A DNA stretch of 64,000 nucleotides from Echinostoma caproni (GCA_900618425.1 UZAN01039789.1:2171-66170); one strand, 5' to 3'. Counted from the stretch's first letter, positions 45,781-57,910 are shown. The notes: generated from the sequence alone by a model not told the origin. Translations and numbers: made by a program.

Positions 45781-45929
45781 GGGGAGTTATGTGGCAGCTA
45801 TACAATTTAGTGGACGAGCACTTCAAATCTGAACAAAGCCCAATCTTAGCGTCTGGTTTTCACGTTTGTTCTGATTCGCGAAAGGAGGCTCTTCAGCACA
45901 GTACCAGACTAGTGGCCTTCTTTGTATAA
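45781..45929 (+). CDS. Candidate terminal exon, strong acceptor
   Basis: One of the best acceptors in the window (CTATTTTTCTCAACATTCTAG) leads into about 49 open codons ending in TAA. The product, VMWQLYNLVDEHFKSEQSP and then CSDSRKEALQHSTRLVAFF, looks like protein. No donor is evident, so it would be a last exon. No family is recognised. Confidence 0.4.
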
Positions 45930-48337
45930 CCCATATTCAATCAGGTGTCGGTTAGTTACGAATAACCAAACACAAAACATAAAGCAGTTTGAATCACTGA
46001 ATAGCATATTGAGTATTTAATTTGTGAAATATACCTGTAGTTCCGGTATAAGAAAGTAAAATCCCGTGAGAAAAGGCGTTGCATAGTGTTACCCGGTATT
46101 TAGTAAAAAAATCAGTTAATTTTTATTGCTGATACATAAAACCAGAAGGAAGAGTTGGACTAAGGAATAAAATAAGGGTGAATATTTGGAAGGAACGCAG
46201 AGGACTACAACACTCTCTCGTCCAAAGTAAAATTAGTAGGGAACGCATAAAGTCACATGATTTAAACAAGACTTCACCAAAGTTATAAACCAGTTATAAC
46301 CTATGCATCGGCTAAAAACTTGCCACACAAACCATGTTTTCCTCTTCCGGGATTTACATCCAGTAAAGACAGGTTCTGGAATAACTTAATCTAAAACAAT
46401 TAACTATGATCGGTTAGCTGAGGTTTATTGTCCGCATACGGTGTGGGCACAATTAACAGCAGTTTACTGAATAACTTCATGTTGTTCAAGGCTCTTATGT
46501 GTTTTTTACCACGTGTGAAAAATGAAAATAAAGGGGGAGGTATATGATTCTGTTAAATACGCCACTTTGAAACCTGTGGGTCAGAATCTGTGAATACATG
46601 AATCTGTTTAAGTATCATGTGATTCCTTATTCACTCGATTTTTCCTACCCGACTTTGAGGATATTGGTCGCTGAGTTTCAAATTAGATATTATTTTGTTA
46701 TGCCGATTCCGTTTAGAAGCGTTCGATTGGTAAGGACTACCATGCATTAAATAATATCATTGACACATCTTCTGTGACACTTGCTTTGATATAGTCCATA
46801 TTGCCGTCTTTTCCGATCAGTGTATTATTAAGGTCTTAATAAACAAGATCAAAATAATAGTTTTTGGAATTCAATGAAACTCACGAACGATTCACGGATT
46901 ATTATGCATTATTTTATATATACGGAGTCGAGATGAACAAACCAAGTATAATAATTGGGGTGATTCTCTATTGAGTGTTGTGGATACACATACCTGAGGA
47001 GCGGCAAAGACTGCGAAGCCGGTGGTTTGCTTCTGGAAAACCTTGTCCGGTCATTCTTACACTATTCTCCCCCCCCCTCTCTCACTATATATATATATAT
47101 TATATATTATGTCGACTATTCAAAAATATAGGACACTTGAAATTCTCCCGTTACTTGCAGACTATCCACGATACTTCAGAACAAGAATGCACTTTTAATA
47201 CACACTTATTGTGACAGATCTGAACCTTACAATAAACATATATGTGATTCTTCAACTGCCTTGAACTAACTTCATACCGGTGTTTCGCAATAGCATCTGC
47301 GGGTTAGCCGTATTGTTCCACTCAGTGATACGCACAGGTCAAATCAGAAATGTGATATGAAATTCCTACTGTTTTCAAAAATGATAGATGAAGAGAAAGA
47401 GTTGACTGCACTGATAAAATAAGACTCCATACGACGTTTTTGAAACAGATGACGATGAGAAATTTTGATTCGTTTCGAAAGATAGTAAAGCTTGACCCCA
47501 ACATAGAATAAACGGATTCGTTTTCCTGGACAAGAGAAGACAACACACATTACGAGCAAACCACTGCTTGGGATACTGCAACCAATTATTTACCGTTCGC
47601 TCTACCGCTCCTATCAATATTGGGAAGGGCGATCAAATCACACCTTTTCTCATTGCTAAAACCAATGTGTTTCCCCAGTCAGTTTAGTCAGCTTTTGTCA
47701 ACCATGGTACTACCATAGTACTATTTACCTGTAGCCATGATGTGCATCATATTGTACAGAGTTTTACAGGTACGCTCAGTGTGTCAGTTTTGATGCCGTC
47801 AGAGAGTACTTCTCTTCAACCGAATCATTGCTGTGTTGTGATTAAAAGAATTTGTTAACTCCTAAAGATTGATTTTTATTACCAATGCATCCATTGCCTT
47901 TCATTTCATCCTGTGCAACAGTTTTCCGCATTCTTTGTTGCCCAAAGAATGTAAACGTGTCATAAACAGTAAAGTGGCTCTGCAAATGGAAAGGGAATTC
48001 CGTATAGCTTTCAAATGTGTCGCATATGTGCTTAGTTTGTACGGGTTATATGAATTACAAAGTATATGTATATTCATCCCACTGATGAATCTCCCTTGTT
48101 TGACGCATCACACTTGTCTTCTTTGTTTAAGAAGACCAAACAGAATGAATCTTGTTTGTTTCACACCAATGTTAATTTAGTACTTCCTCTCATTTTTATC
48201 CATCAGTAACAGGAATTTTTCACAATTATGTTGCAGAAAGTAAACAAAGTAACTGGCAATATGACGATGTAATAAACGAAAAAAACCAACGTGATCACTT
48301 ATTCCTTGTGAGTTCAGTATACAAGTTAAATCATTAG
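45930..48337. other. No supported gene; low-complexity patch
   Basis: Non-coding. A run of C followed by CT and TA repeats lies at about 47069-47109 and will be error-prone in assembly. A 103-codon plus-strand open segment (47869-48180) has no firm splice support. Confidence 0.5.
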
Positions 48338-49986
48338 TTGGACTTGTTCAAATGTGGTGATAAGCATGCCCCGATAAACTATCGGCCCATGAGTTTGACT
48401 TGTGTAGCATGGAAAGTGTTAGAGAAATTAGTGGCGAAGCACATTATCAGTCACCTAGAGGCGCAACATTGCATTTCTTCTCGACAACATGGCTTCCGAC
48501 GGGGCCGTTCCTGTCTATCCAATCTCCTGTTGGCAATTGAGCATTGGGCGGAGTCTAAAGCTGTAGGTTATCCTACGGATGTTGTGTTCGTGGATTTCAG
48601 CAAAGCGTTTGATACGGTGTCTCACTCGAAGTTACTGGTGAAATTATGCTCGTTTGACATCCAGGGCCCGCTGCTCCCATGAATAGATGACTTTCTGAGG
48701 GACAGACTATTCTCGGTGAAAGCGTCAAGGGCACGATCACCATGGTTAACGGTGTCTAGTGGCGTTCCGCAAGGATCAGTACTGAGGCCAATACTATTTC
48801 TGCTTTTCATCAACGACCTGCCAGACTGCCTGGAATCGGAATGTCTGTTGTACGCGGATGATCTGAAGATTTGGAGACCCATCCAGTCAGAAAGTGACGT
48901 GAACAACCTGCAGAGAGACCTGTACTCTTTGATGCACTGGTCGCGAGTGTGGGATTTACCCATCAATCCTACAAAATGTCATTACATGTCCATTGGCCGG
49001 CAGCCCAGTCCAAGAGTGTACCACCTTATGGACACTCCCTTACTGGCGTCCGCATGCGAACGGGATCTCGGAGTGCAGGCTTCCAGGTCGCTAAAAACCA
49101 AGGAGCNNNNNNNNNNNNNNNNNNNNNNNNNNNNNNNNNNNNNNNNNNNNNNNNNNNNNNNNNNNNNNNNNNNNNNNNNNNNNNNNNNNNNNNNNNNNNN
49201 NNNNNNNNNNNNNNNNNNNNNNNNNNNNNNNNNNNNNNNNNNNNNNNNNNNNNNNNNNNNNNNNNNNNNNNNNNNNNNNNNNNNNNNNNNNNNNNNNNNN
49301 NNNNNNNNNNNNNNNNNNNNNNNNNNNNNNNNNNNNNNNNNNNNNNNNNNNNNNNNNNNNNNNNNNNNNNNNNNNNNNNNNNNNNNNNNNNNNNNNNNNN
49401 NNNNNNNNNNNNNNNNNNNNNNNNNNNNNNNNNNNNNNNNNNNNNNNNNNNNNNNNNNNNNNNNNNNNNNNNNNNNNNNNNNNNNNNNNNNNNNNNNNNN
49501 NNNNNNNNNNNNNNNNNNACCTCCCACGTCAGACCTCGCTTGGAGTTCGCGAGCGCCGCGGCATATCCCTATACAACTGCTGAAATGGTGAAGCTGGAGA
49601 GAGTCCAACGAGCTGCCACCCGTATGATTGCCGGGTTACGCGGGTGTTGCTACACCGAACGATTGCATGCGACTGGATTGTTTCCGGAGTCCTATCGCCG
49701 AGTACGGGGTGATATCATCTGTGTGCGACGCATTCTTCGCGGTGACATGGGTCCAGAGTTGATGGAGTATTTCCCTCTGCGCGAGCAGACCAGGACTCGT
49801 GGACATGGACTTACGCTGTTGAAGCTTTCGTCCGTAGGATTACCTCTTCGGTTCCGGCTATCGCGAAGGGTAACCAACCTTTGGAACTCCCTTCCAGCTG
49901 ACGTGGTGGACGAGGTCAATGATAAGATGTTCAAGAGGAAGCTCGACAGCGTCCTGCGAACAATGTGGTATGCAGATCTATCATGA
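48338..49986 (+). pseudogene. CR1-like reverse transcriptase, nearly open
   Basis: Motifs in order: INYRPMSLT and VLEKLVAKHI (RT start), HGFRRGRSC, VDFSKAFDTV (motif A, near 48593), SGVPQGSVL (motif B, near 48761), LLYADDLKIW (motif C, YADD at 48851-48862), then CERDLGVQ. After the gap come HVRPRLEFASAA, ERVQRAATRMIAGL, RRVRGDIICV and LWNSLPADVV, the usual CR1 tail. One in-frame TGA (48680-48682) falls where a Trp is usual before IDDFLRDR. Otherwise both sides of the gap are open. This suggests a fairly young copy, but it lacks the endonuclease and start. Confidence 0.9.
49107..49518. other. Assembly gap (412 N)
   Basis: A run of N lies inside the CR1-like reverse transcriptase. The frame before the gap and the frame after it differ by the stated length, so the gap size is probably only an estimate. 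Confidence 0.98.
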
Positions 49987-50071
49987 ATGAGATCTTCGAG
50001 TCTGTGGTGATGAGGCTCATAAGGGAAATTACCCTCTGCCTCTAATTGAAGAACATTGAACATTGAACATT

Positions 50072-51246
50072 GAGTAACCCAACTGAGATCATGTATTCCT
50101 ACTCAACGCATGGCAGGACGCTTGAAACCTTCTTCAATCTCATTGGCAAAGCATTTCCTCAAGTTGCTGCAGGTGGCTCAGTAAAACTTCGAATGCAATT
50201 TCGAGCAAAATTGGAGTATCTCCGAGACCGCTTATATTCAGATTTGAATTGATTTGTCAACCACTGACTCGTTGGGATATCAGCAGTTCACTTTACTGGA
50301 GACGCACAACTCTTCCTGCAGTATGCCAGAAGCTTTGGAGCCTTAAATTTCACCTGGGCTATCAATAATACCAGTGACGTCAAATGATTTTTGATGCAAA
50401 AATATTGTCCACCATCATATCGTTTTGCGATTCATTCAGAATACCCCATACACTACTATCATTCACGGGTTTTTATCAGACGAAGTGTGAATTATTGAGG
50501 ATTTTAAAATTAAACAATTAAATTATTTTAATCAGATTTTATGAGAACTAGCCTATGAAGTAAGCGGGAGCAAATTTGTAGATGGAACTCTGCCGCTTCA
50601 ATACCAACTTGAAGCACTAGGATGTAAGCGTGATATATCCAGTAAGTTTTTCACTGATGGGTTATAATAAGGATTAGTCAATCTCTTTTAGATTGAACAG
50701 AAAGATCACTATTGAGGTTACCCTTTTTGAAGAGAAAAACCGGCTACACTCATCACTCTTCACAACCAAATTCATAAAACATAAACGATTCTCAAACATA
50801 CTAAGGAAAAATTCAGCAAAACAATTCACACCACATTTTCCCATGAATTCGATGGCTTCACTGAGAGAACCAAACAATACCTGATCTGCTCTGGCATAAA
50901 GAAAGATGGTTCTAGTAGATAAACTACTTTTCTTCAAAATGTCACTCGATTTCCAGCCACAACGAGAAAAAATCCATTATTCATTCTTGTCAAATAAGTA
51001 ACTACCGATAGTAATAAATTTGACTGTCGTTACGAATGCATTTGTCTGACTCGCGCTTCTTGGAACATATTTACATGAGACCTAAGAGGTCACCCCAGAA
51101 AGTGGCACAAAAGCTTTCTCCAAAAATGTACCGTGCTTAGAGTGAACTGCCAATATTTGGGACGCATTCAAATGTGATGATGTAACTAATCTAATCCATC
51201 AACGGTTACGAACGGCTACCAACCGGACTAATTACGCAGCCAAACC
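50072..51246. other. No supported gene
   Basis: Immediately after the CR1-like tail a 60-codon plus-strand open segment (to 50252) contains a donor-like GCTGCAG|GTGGCT, but its start is not supported. The rest is AT-rich. Confidence 0.45.
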
Positions 51247-51621
51247 CAAAACTGTGCAAAGGACAAGGAGTATACCCTTCCCCCGGTTAAAGAACGCCCA
51301 CTTCTGGACGCCAACTCAAACGTAATCTATCATTTCCAATGTGGGTGCGGAGACACTCACATAGACACAACATAAAGGCAATTACGTAATCGGGTTTTAG
51401 ATCACATTCCGAAATGGGTTCAACGCAAGGTTGCCACAGCAAAGTCTGGGCAGAGGGTAACTGGTATGGACCGTGCTTACAAAGCACGAAGCTCATCTAT
51501 AGCCAAGCTGGTGTTATCATTTCGAGTGATTCCAACTAATGATAACACCAGAATGCTCAAGATCGCCGAGGCGATTGCAATCAACCGATGGAGCCCAATT
51601 CTGTATCAACAAAAGAACTAG
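51247..51621 (+). pseudogene. Penelope-like polymerase C-terminus, second copy
   Basis: One frame reads KDKEYTLPPVKERPLL, then NVIYHFQCGCGDTHIDTT (paired-Cys region and a degenerate YIG, here HID). A TAA follows at 51373-51375, and the same frame continues with RNRVLDHIPKWV, SSSIAKLVLSF, MLKIAEAIAINRWSP and a stop at 51619. The order matches the GIY-YIG end of Penelope-like elements. It is a different subfamily from the 26.9-27.5 kb copy. It is inactive because of the stop, the lost YIG and the missing RT. Confidence 0.72.
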
Positions 51622-51664
51622 TTCATCACATTGGTTTTGCCTTGGTGACCCTCCCCTTCGTTTA

Positions 51665-51800
51665 AAAGTGTTGATTTTGTAATCAATCCCCGAACCCCAT
51701 ATAAACATGGTATTTGTCTGCTGTAAGCACCAGTTGAGATGCAGCGAAATCCTCCAGAACGTAAATCGTGCACTGTTGTTATACTGGCTTCCCTTTTCAG
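51665..51800 (+). repeat. Terminus-like repeat after the Penelope-like remnant
   Basis: This begins about 45 bp after the polymerase stop. Segments around GAGATGCAGCGAAATCCTCCAG match 12.62-12.72 kb and 15.29-15.38 kb. The position suggests it is the 3' end of this Penelope-like family. Confidence 0.5.
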
Positions 51801-52284
51801 ATTTAGCAGTTATGTTTATTGTTCTGAAAGTCGAATCCACTCCACAGAGGTCAAGTTTATGAAGCAACTACTCCGCTGGACGCACTAAGAGACTAAGGTG
51901 GTCCCTTGAGAAACGCTTTATATTTGATTACTCGCTTAGGTAACAGTAGTCCTTTTAAAAGAAATGTAACATATTGTGTTGATTTAATTTTGTAAATTGA
52001 GCCCACAGTTCAAAGTTTCTCCTATTGTACTTCGGCCCGGCTTGTTGATTGAGTGTTGAAACCATGAATGACTTCTGAGAGGACTCTCGACGTGTGGGTT
52101 CTCTCCGGAACGAGGCTTGTGATGCAAATCGGATTACTCTTGGAGGGTTCATTTGATGCGCTAACAACACAGTATCACTTAAACTATTTCCCAAGCCAAA
52201 GAAATCGTATATAAAGTTGCCATTTGCATAAATTTAATGTAAGTCATTATGAATATTTGAATTCTCTTTAAATTATTTTGTCAG
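51801..52284. other. No supported gene
   Basis: A minus-strand open segment (52194-51955) with SQASFRREPTRRESSQKSF lacks splice support. Ends in a T-rich acceptor. Confidence 0.45.
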
Positions 52285-52591
52285 GTTGTGTCACAGCGTT
52301 GCTTTCCGAGTGAATTGGTCAATTAAACCAATCAAACGTGCAATCCGGAGGTATCAGACACGCGTTTTGGTCCAGCTAGGGCCCACCAGTAGTACAAACT
52401 CATCGGCTCTTCTAATATTCAAACTTCGTGCCACTCTCTACGAAGACTACACGTTACTCAATCAGCTATTTATGTGCTGTTGTACACAAATGCTGAATTT
52501 TACGTGGGAAACTTTCGTGGGTTTCGAAAATGCTACAATGAGTTTGGGACCTTGTATTGCGCATGTATTGGATCGCACAAGCGCACAATAA
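52285..52591 (+). CDS. Candidate exon, possibly extracellular beta domain
   Basis: The acceptor TTAAATTATTTTGTCAG precedes about 101 open codons to TAA. The product has VAFRVNWSIKP, RYQTRVLVQLG, SALLIFKLRATLYEDYTLL and two N-glycosylation sequons (NSS, NAT). The alternation of strands and the W-x-x-x-P pattern recall fibronectin type III, but key residues are not clear. Random open frames of this length do occur here, so confidence is low. Confidence 0.3.
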
Positions 52592-53061
52592 GTTGAAAAT
52601 TTTAATTGCACACGTTGACAGAAAGAATCACAGACCTTTGTGAAAACACAGTTGAAGCTGATATCCATAATTTTTATCTGTAACATTTTATTTGTACACT
52701 ATGAGTGATACATCATTCTGAATGTATCCACCATATGTAAATATCGTATCACGGAAACATCTCTGGTTTATATCATTCAATGACTGTGTCGGTGTACCAC
52801 GATTTTAACCAATCCAATGGTCTTTCTCTTCATGTCAAAACGTCAAAATGTGAATCGTCACAAAATGGATTTGTGTTACGGTTGAATCAATGTGTTCAAA
52901 ATATTATCTTTTGCAAACTCACTAGGGGATAGATATTGCAAGGAAAAAAAGACAGAATTCGTCAGTGACATTGAGTCGGTGCTACACATTTCCATTGCCG
53001 AATCAACATTTGGAAACGGAAAGCTAGGGGGCTTGGACTATTTTGGACGCAGAGCAAAATA
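52592..53061. other. No supported gene
   Basis: AT-rich non-coding. Confidence 0.5.
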
Positions 53062-53152
53062 ATGCCAATTGACTTTTCTCCAAGGTTATTGACCAAACAT
53101 CCACAGAGAATACACAAATATTTTGGTGGTGGAACAGATGATCCGCATGATG
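53062..53152 (+). CDS. Candidate exon with consensus donor
   Basis: An ATG-started open segment MPIDFSPRLLTKHPQR, then YFGGGTDDPHD, ends at ATG|GTAAGT, a good donor. The frame is also open upstream, so the ATG is not proven as the start. No family is recognised. Antisense or chance cannot be excluded. Confidence 0.33.
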
Positions 53153-53515
53153 GTAAGTTTTGGATTTTTGCATCCTTAAAACTACTTGTGTTAAAATTAA
53201 ACGCGCACTTAATGCATTTCTGGCATGTGGTTAGTTTTCCGTTTTTTGCTGTATATTAGTTTGCTGGCATGCAGCATTCCATTGGTCGAACACATGATCA
53301 TTTGAAATCGGTCGTGACACACTACTAACTAGTGTGGCCTTGACTGAAATTGATGCGGGGAAACATAAAATACAACACAGAATTTTCCTCAAAAGTTTTT
53401 GGTTTGTTCAAGCACCGAACACATTTCTTGAATGGTAAACGGTTAAAAGCCGTAACAACTCAGTCCAACAACTTCGCATAGTATACATTATCAAGTATCG
53501 GTTAACACTCGCCAC
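53153..53515. other. No supported gene
   Basis: AT-rich, leading into a sharp rise in CpG at about 53.5 kb. Confidence 0.5.
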
Positions 53516-53920
53516 TGATTGGCTATCACGAACCTGTCGTGCGGCTCACATGCTATCGGCAGATCGCAACCCCATAGGCTCTTATCTACTCGCGCATTCA
53601 CCCCGCGATCGGATACTCGTCTAATCACCATGCTTGATAGATGACGCAACCGACACGATGTATGTGAACACGGTCGCAGTCAGATCAGAAGTAACAGATT
53701 GAGGTCAATTCCGTGTTACCGTTGCACCAACTCACTGACGCCTCCGCCTTCCGCTTTTGACTCGAGTGTGAATATATAGATAGACATTGAGAGCACGATA
53801 AAAACTAAACCGTCACTATTCGGTCGGACAAGTGAATTATTTGATCGTATCCTGGATTGTCCTTTCTCCTGTCTCTGATCGATTCGTGAGTGAGCACCTC
53901 ACTTATTGGTGATCGGAAGC
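53516..53920 (+). promoter_or_regulatory. CpG-rich promoter-like segment
   Basis: CpG dinucleotides are far denser here than in the flanks. The segment holds an inverted CCAAT box (ATTGG near 53517), a TGACGCAA string near 53642 resembling a CRE/ATF site, and a TATATA at 53773-53778 about 145 bp before the ATG of the next feature. I infer a plus-strand promoter and 5' UTR. Confidence 0.45.
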
Positions 53921-54027
53921 ATGAAAGTCACTTGGAAACCGAATGTGTCCATACATACACCAAAAAATGCGATCGATCAATCGCAAGAGGATGTCAAAAT
54001 GTCCGCTAATGCGGCTCGTAAAGCCAA
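53921..54027 (+). CDS. Candidate first coding exon
   Basis: ATG at 53921 opens MKVTWKPNVSIHTPKNAI, and a second in-frame ATG at 53999 opens MSANAARKAK. The segment ends at CCAA|GTAAGT, and otherwise meets TAA three bases on. The basic, Ala/Lys-rich end and the donor fit a first exon of a host gene running rightward. The CpG-rich upstream segment supports this. The protein is not recognised, and no second exon was found within the next few kb. Confidence 0.42.
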
Positions 54028-54430
54028 GTAAGTCTAGTTCCTGAATCTAATGTGCCCGTTCAGTTTTATGTGATAAAAGCGAACTAAGCGCTATTTTGAG
54101 GTTAAATTCTGCGAACGTAATTTAGTCAGAGATTGTGAATAATATATCTTGTGAGCTCAAGGGACTTGGGTTATTGTAGACAACGGAAAGGAAATTTTTA
54201 ACTCATTCCATTTCATCTCACGCCCTAGGATTTGAAGTTTCAAAAGGAAGCATCCAAAATGGTCTTTTAGGTCCTTGTTGTTGCAGTCCGTGACATACTG
54301 AAAGAGGAATTTGTTTTGAGTATTTTAAAATGGTTATCTTTTTCAGATTGAGTGACTGGATAATTAGGTCAATGCTTCAAACAAAAATATTTTCTTTGAT
54401 GGTGACAAAAGTGATTTATGTGTAGATCGT
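54028..54430. other. Probable intron sequence, no gene
   Basis: AT-rich sequence after the donor at 54028. Nothing recognised. Confidence 0.45.
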
Positions 54431-54600
54431 GAAAAGTTCAGTAGCTTCGGTGGGACTCAAACCCACATTCACATTCGAATGTGAAAAGATCAGTGCTATC
54501 GGTGTGGCCTCGTAGCTAAGCTGGCAGAGCATGCGGGTACAAAGCGTAGGCCGCGTTCATGCGTGGGTTCTAATCCCAACGAAGATACTGAACTTTTCAG
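54431..54600 (+). repeat. tRNA-derived SINE head with inverted half copy
   Basis: Plus-strand part 54505-54600: an A-box-like TAGCTAAGCTGG (54513-54524) and a B-box-like GGTTCTAATCC (54566-54576), spaced as in tRNA-derived repeats. Upstream, 54431-54466 is the reverse complement of 54563-54598 with 31 of 36 positions matching. A minus-strand copy of the B-box end therefore faces the plus copy. CACATTCGAATGTG lies between them as a 14-bp palindrome. Confidence 0.6.
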
Positions 54601-55843
54601 AATCGACATACAAACTTCAAATCTGGCAAACAACAATTGGAACAAAAAGTGATTTACATGTTCGTGAAGTTTAAACAACAGGGCGAGGATTAAGTTCTTT
54701 GTCACGGTTCGCAATGCATTTGAAGAAGTACGGGCTTTCCGGCCGTGACAGGGAGAGTAGTGATGCATTTGATAGAAAATCGGAAGGTGCTTGTTATTTG
54801 ATCTATCCTCACCAACCTGCAGTAATAAGGACTGCATGAAATCGCCCACACACAGTTACCGTTACCTTTAGAGCAGCTAGGGAACCGTCGAAATGATGCT
54901 TTTTCGCTTAATCACATGCACATTGAATGGGTTGTGATTGCAAATATTTTATTTCGATAATGATTGATTGACATGATTTTTGAGTGACATCAATTGACTT
55001 AAATAAGGATTTGCACAGTAAGGAAACTTCTATACTGATATGTTTATAAACAGCCTATCTCAAAGGTGAGTGGGTTCCTCACTAGAGAGGCAACAGAACA
55101 GGTTTGGAAGGAAACACCGCGCAACATGTGATTACAGTTTGGTGGCTTAAGTCACTGTCATTGGCGTTTTCCTAGATTCCTAGATTCTTATACTCAGTGA
55201 CTACCAGAGATACCAAACGTTCATAGTTGCCGAGTTCGCTGTCATTTCAAGTAAATAATACCAGGTATACACTACTGAGGCCCTCTAAAGTTTAATAGCA
55301 CAAATGCCTCTGATCGAGCTGATAAAACAGTGAGTTCATTTTACTATGGGGTTCACGCCTCGGACTTCTCCTTTATTCAAAAAGTGTCATAATCCAAATC
55401 ATAAGAATCAATGATTTAACTTGACCAACATTGCACTTATTTTCAATCATTAGACAGGGTTAGTCATTGAAACACGCCAAACAATAGCCGGGGTTATTTG
55501 CTGATTCTTTTATTTATCATTTAAATTCAACCCTTTCACAATACATTTCAGGTCAAGAGCGTTTTGGGGGTACGTTCATTCAAAATTATTGCCCATAAAG
55601 TTGGCAGTGCCACATTTTCTGTTTTGTTGGTTTCAAATTAAAAGTGACAGTCAGACATATAGTCCTCTTAGAAACGCACGGGATTTTACAAAACTCACCT
55701 AAGTTATCCTTGTTAAATGGTTTTGATTCAGCATCCTCGAAGAATACTAGTACCGCACAGTCTGCTAGTCAGGATTCCTCGCGGTTCGAAGTTTTGTTGA
55801 AATCTCATTGAAATAAGTTGGATTCCGCATTCTATCCAACTCA
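54601..55843. other. No supported gene
   Basis: AT-rich, non-coding. A GGTTCGAAG near 55785 could be another decayed tRNA-like string. Confidence 0.45.
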
Positions 55844-55911
55844 GGGGCTGGTGGCTGTAGTTCGGCTGAGGATTAATACTATTACTCGACGTCGGAGATT
55901 TAAACCTAGCC
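55844..55911 (+). repeat. Decayed tRNA-like repeat
   Basis: GGGGCTGGTGGCTGTAGTTCGGC resembles the start and A box of the SINE-like repeats elsewhere in the window, and GAGATTTAAACC (about 55895-55906) resembles a mutated B box. No tail is recognised. Confidence 0.35.
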
Positions 55912-57904
55912 TAAAACAACCGTTTATTCTGGTTCTCGACCATGACGATAATTATGTGCATGGAACAACTGTATGAATGTACATTCTGCGCAACCCAGTA
56001 CCTGTTTACCTGAATGGGCAAGCCCCAGAGAAGCGGATTTTGAGATTATTAGTTGACACTGAGATTAAATTCACGCGCATACAGGTATGGAGCCAGATCA
56101 TTATCAATAGTACTGTTATATCTCATTCGCTCTTGTTCATGTTGTTATTTATAGCTAATGTTAATTATTGACATAATTAATTCTAATTGAAAACGTGTTT
56201 TTTCGTCATACCTTTTGTCCTTGAAGTGTTCTGTGGGACTATTGAAATGTTTTAAATGATTTTCTGTCAAGGTAAGATACTGAAGCAATTTTCGGAGTCT
56301 TTCCTAAGCCTGTAAACATTCTGGGCCTCTTCTTGCTTCAATTACGTACCGATAACTGTAAACGGCACCATGGAACGATCAACTATCTCTCGTTTGCTTT
56401 AAATGACCCAAAGCCCCCTATTTAAAACTTTCATTTACTGCATAAAAACAGCGTTTCGCACAATGCTGGTAAACGGAAGTGCTTCATCTGATTTAATTCG
56501 AATTGCCCAACGAAATTGTATTGATTTATTGATGACTGGAAAGAAACAGAGGAAACATTTTTTTCTGATTCACAGGCGACAACCCTGAATAATAGTGCAG
56601 AACTTGTTCTTTTCATGAGATTAGCTACAAACAGTACAGATTATAAGTCAGTTTCACAATTATCGTTTTTAACCGTTGTAGGTAAATAACATTCTATGTT
56701 GAATCGTAAAATAGTCCCGTAGACGATTTAGAAAACGTCATTCGCGAAGAAGTTTCTTTTCGATATACCGCATCAGGCGTTTACATAAATAAGGTGATCA
56801 TAAGGTGATCTATGTTGACGCCATTAATGTGATTATTTGCTTCAAATATTTGCTGTTCTGCCTTCCACATCCATGTTGTCTCATTGTTTGTGGAAAAAGT
56901 ACAACTGATCCGACAATCTGCATGAGAAGTTCTGTTTAAACCATCAAGTCATTTACTTCTGGTGTCCACGTTTTCTTTGATGAAAGCAGACAGTTCACAA
57001 AATGGTATGCTTTCGGGGCAACAAAATTGATACGTGTTTTATTATTCCTAATAAAAATGACAAAAGCTTTATAGCCACAAAACAAATGTTTTTTTCCTAA
57101 GCTTCGATAAATAACTACTCAAACCTTTTAGTGAAAAACTGCGAATAGGGCAATAAAGACAAGGGATTGTATACTACTGTTTCAGTACGCTTAGTTACGA
57201 TGTGCAGTCATCCGTAAATTATAACTGTTCTTTGTGATAAGACCATGTTCACACGAGGAACCGACCTCGTATTACGCACTGGTAAAGGTGATTTCATAAA
57301 TATTTGTGTTTACATTACACCGGTGATTCCTTGCCTTGGAAACCATTGCGAAATACTTGCTAGCAATCGACTCCACGGATTAACTGTAATTAAACATGGT
57401 TTCCTGTCCAGCTATCATGATTTTGACAGACGCAATGGTTTGCTATGGACTTTCCGTTTTGTGTAGGTATAACTCCCTGAGAGGTGATTTGTTCCCCAAA
57501 TTCTACTTAAGTTCATGCTGAGTTGCCCATTTTAGATCAGCCGGCAAATATCTTTTTGACGGCTACTTTTTCCGAGACCAAGCTTGTCATATGACTGTTG
57601 TTGTGTCTCTGCCGTGTGAATACGTTACTTTGTCAAAAAAGCCGATCGGGTTTATAAGGCGATCGCAAATAATCTTATTTGAATAATAAACGTTTACGCA
57701 GCAAATTTTTGTGAACGCCCAACACAACTTAAACTAACATAGCGTATCTTCCCGGAGATGGGTGTGAGAAAAAAAACATTTTATTCATAGTTAGCCAATC
57801 TGAAATACGTTGCATGAACTTGTTGGCGATGTGCTCTGTTTACGGCGGTTTTGAAATTATCCATAGATATGCCGACCAGAAACGTTTCCCACTGAAACTA
57901 TTTT
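55912..57904. other. No supported gene
   Basis: AT-rich non-coding. Several 60-70 codon open segments have no splice support. Confidence 0.5.
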
Positions 57905-57910
57905 GTGGAG

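Larger units (their letters stand above)
48338..50071 (+). mobile_element. CR1-like non-LTR retrotransposon, 5'-truncated, with N gap
   Basis: The copy begins inside the reverse transcriptase (about 48338), carries a sequence gap (49107-49518), and has a short 3' UTR after the stop at 49986. It ends in three copies of GAACATT (50051-50071). Both the protein and the 3' repeat differ from the 36-kb copy, so this is a separate CR1-like family. Confidence 0.87.
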
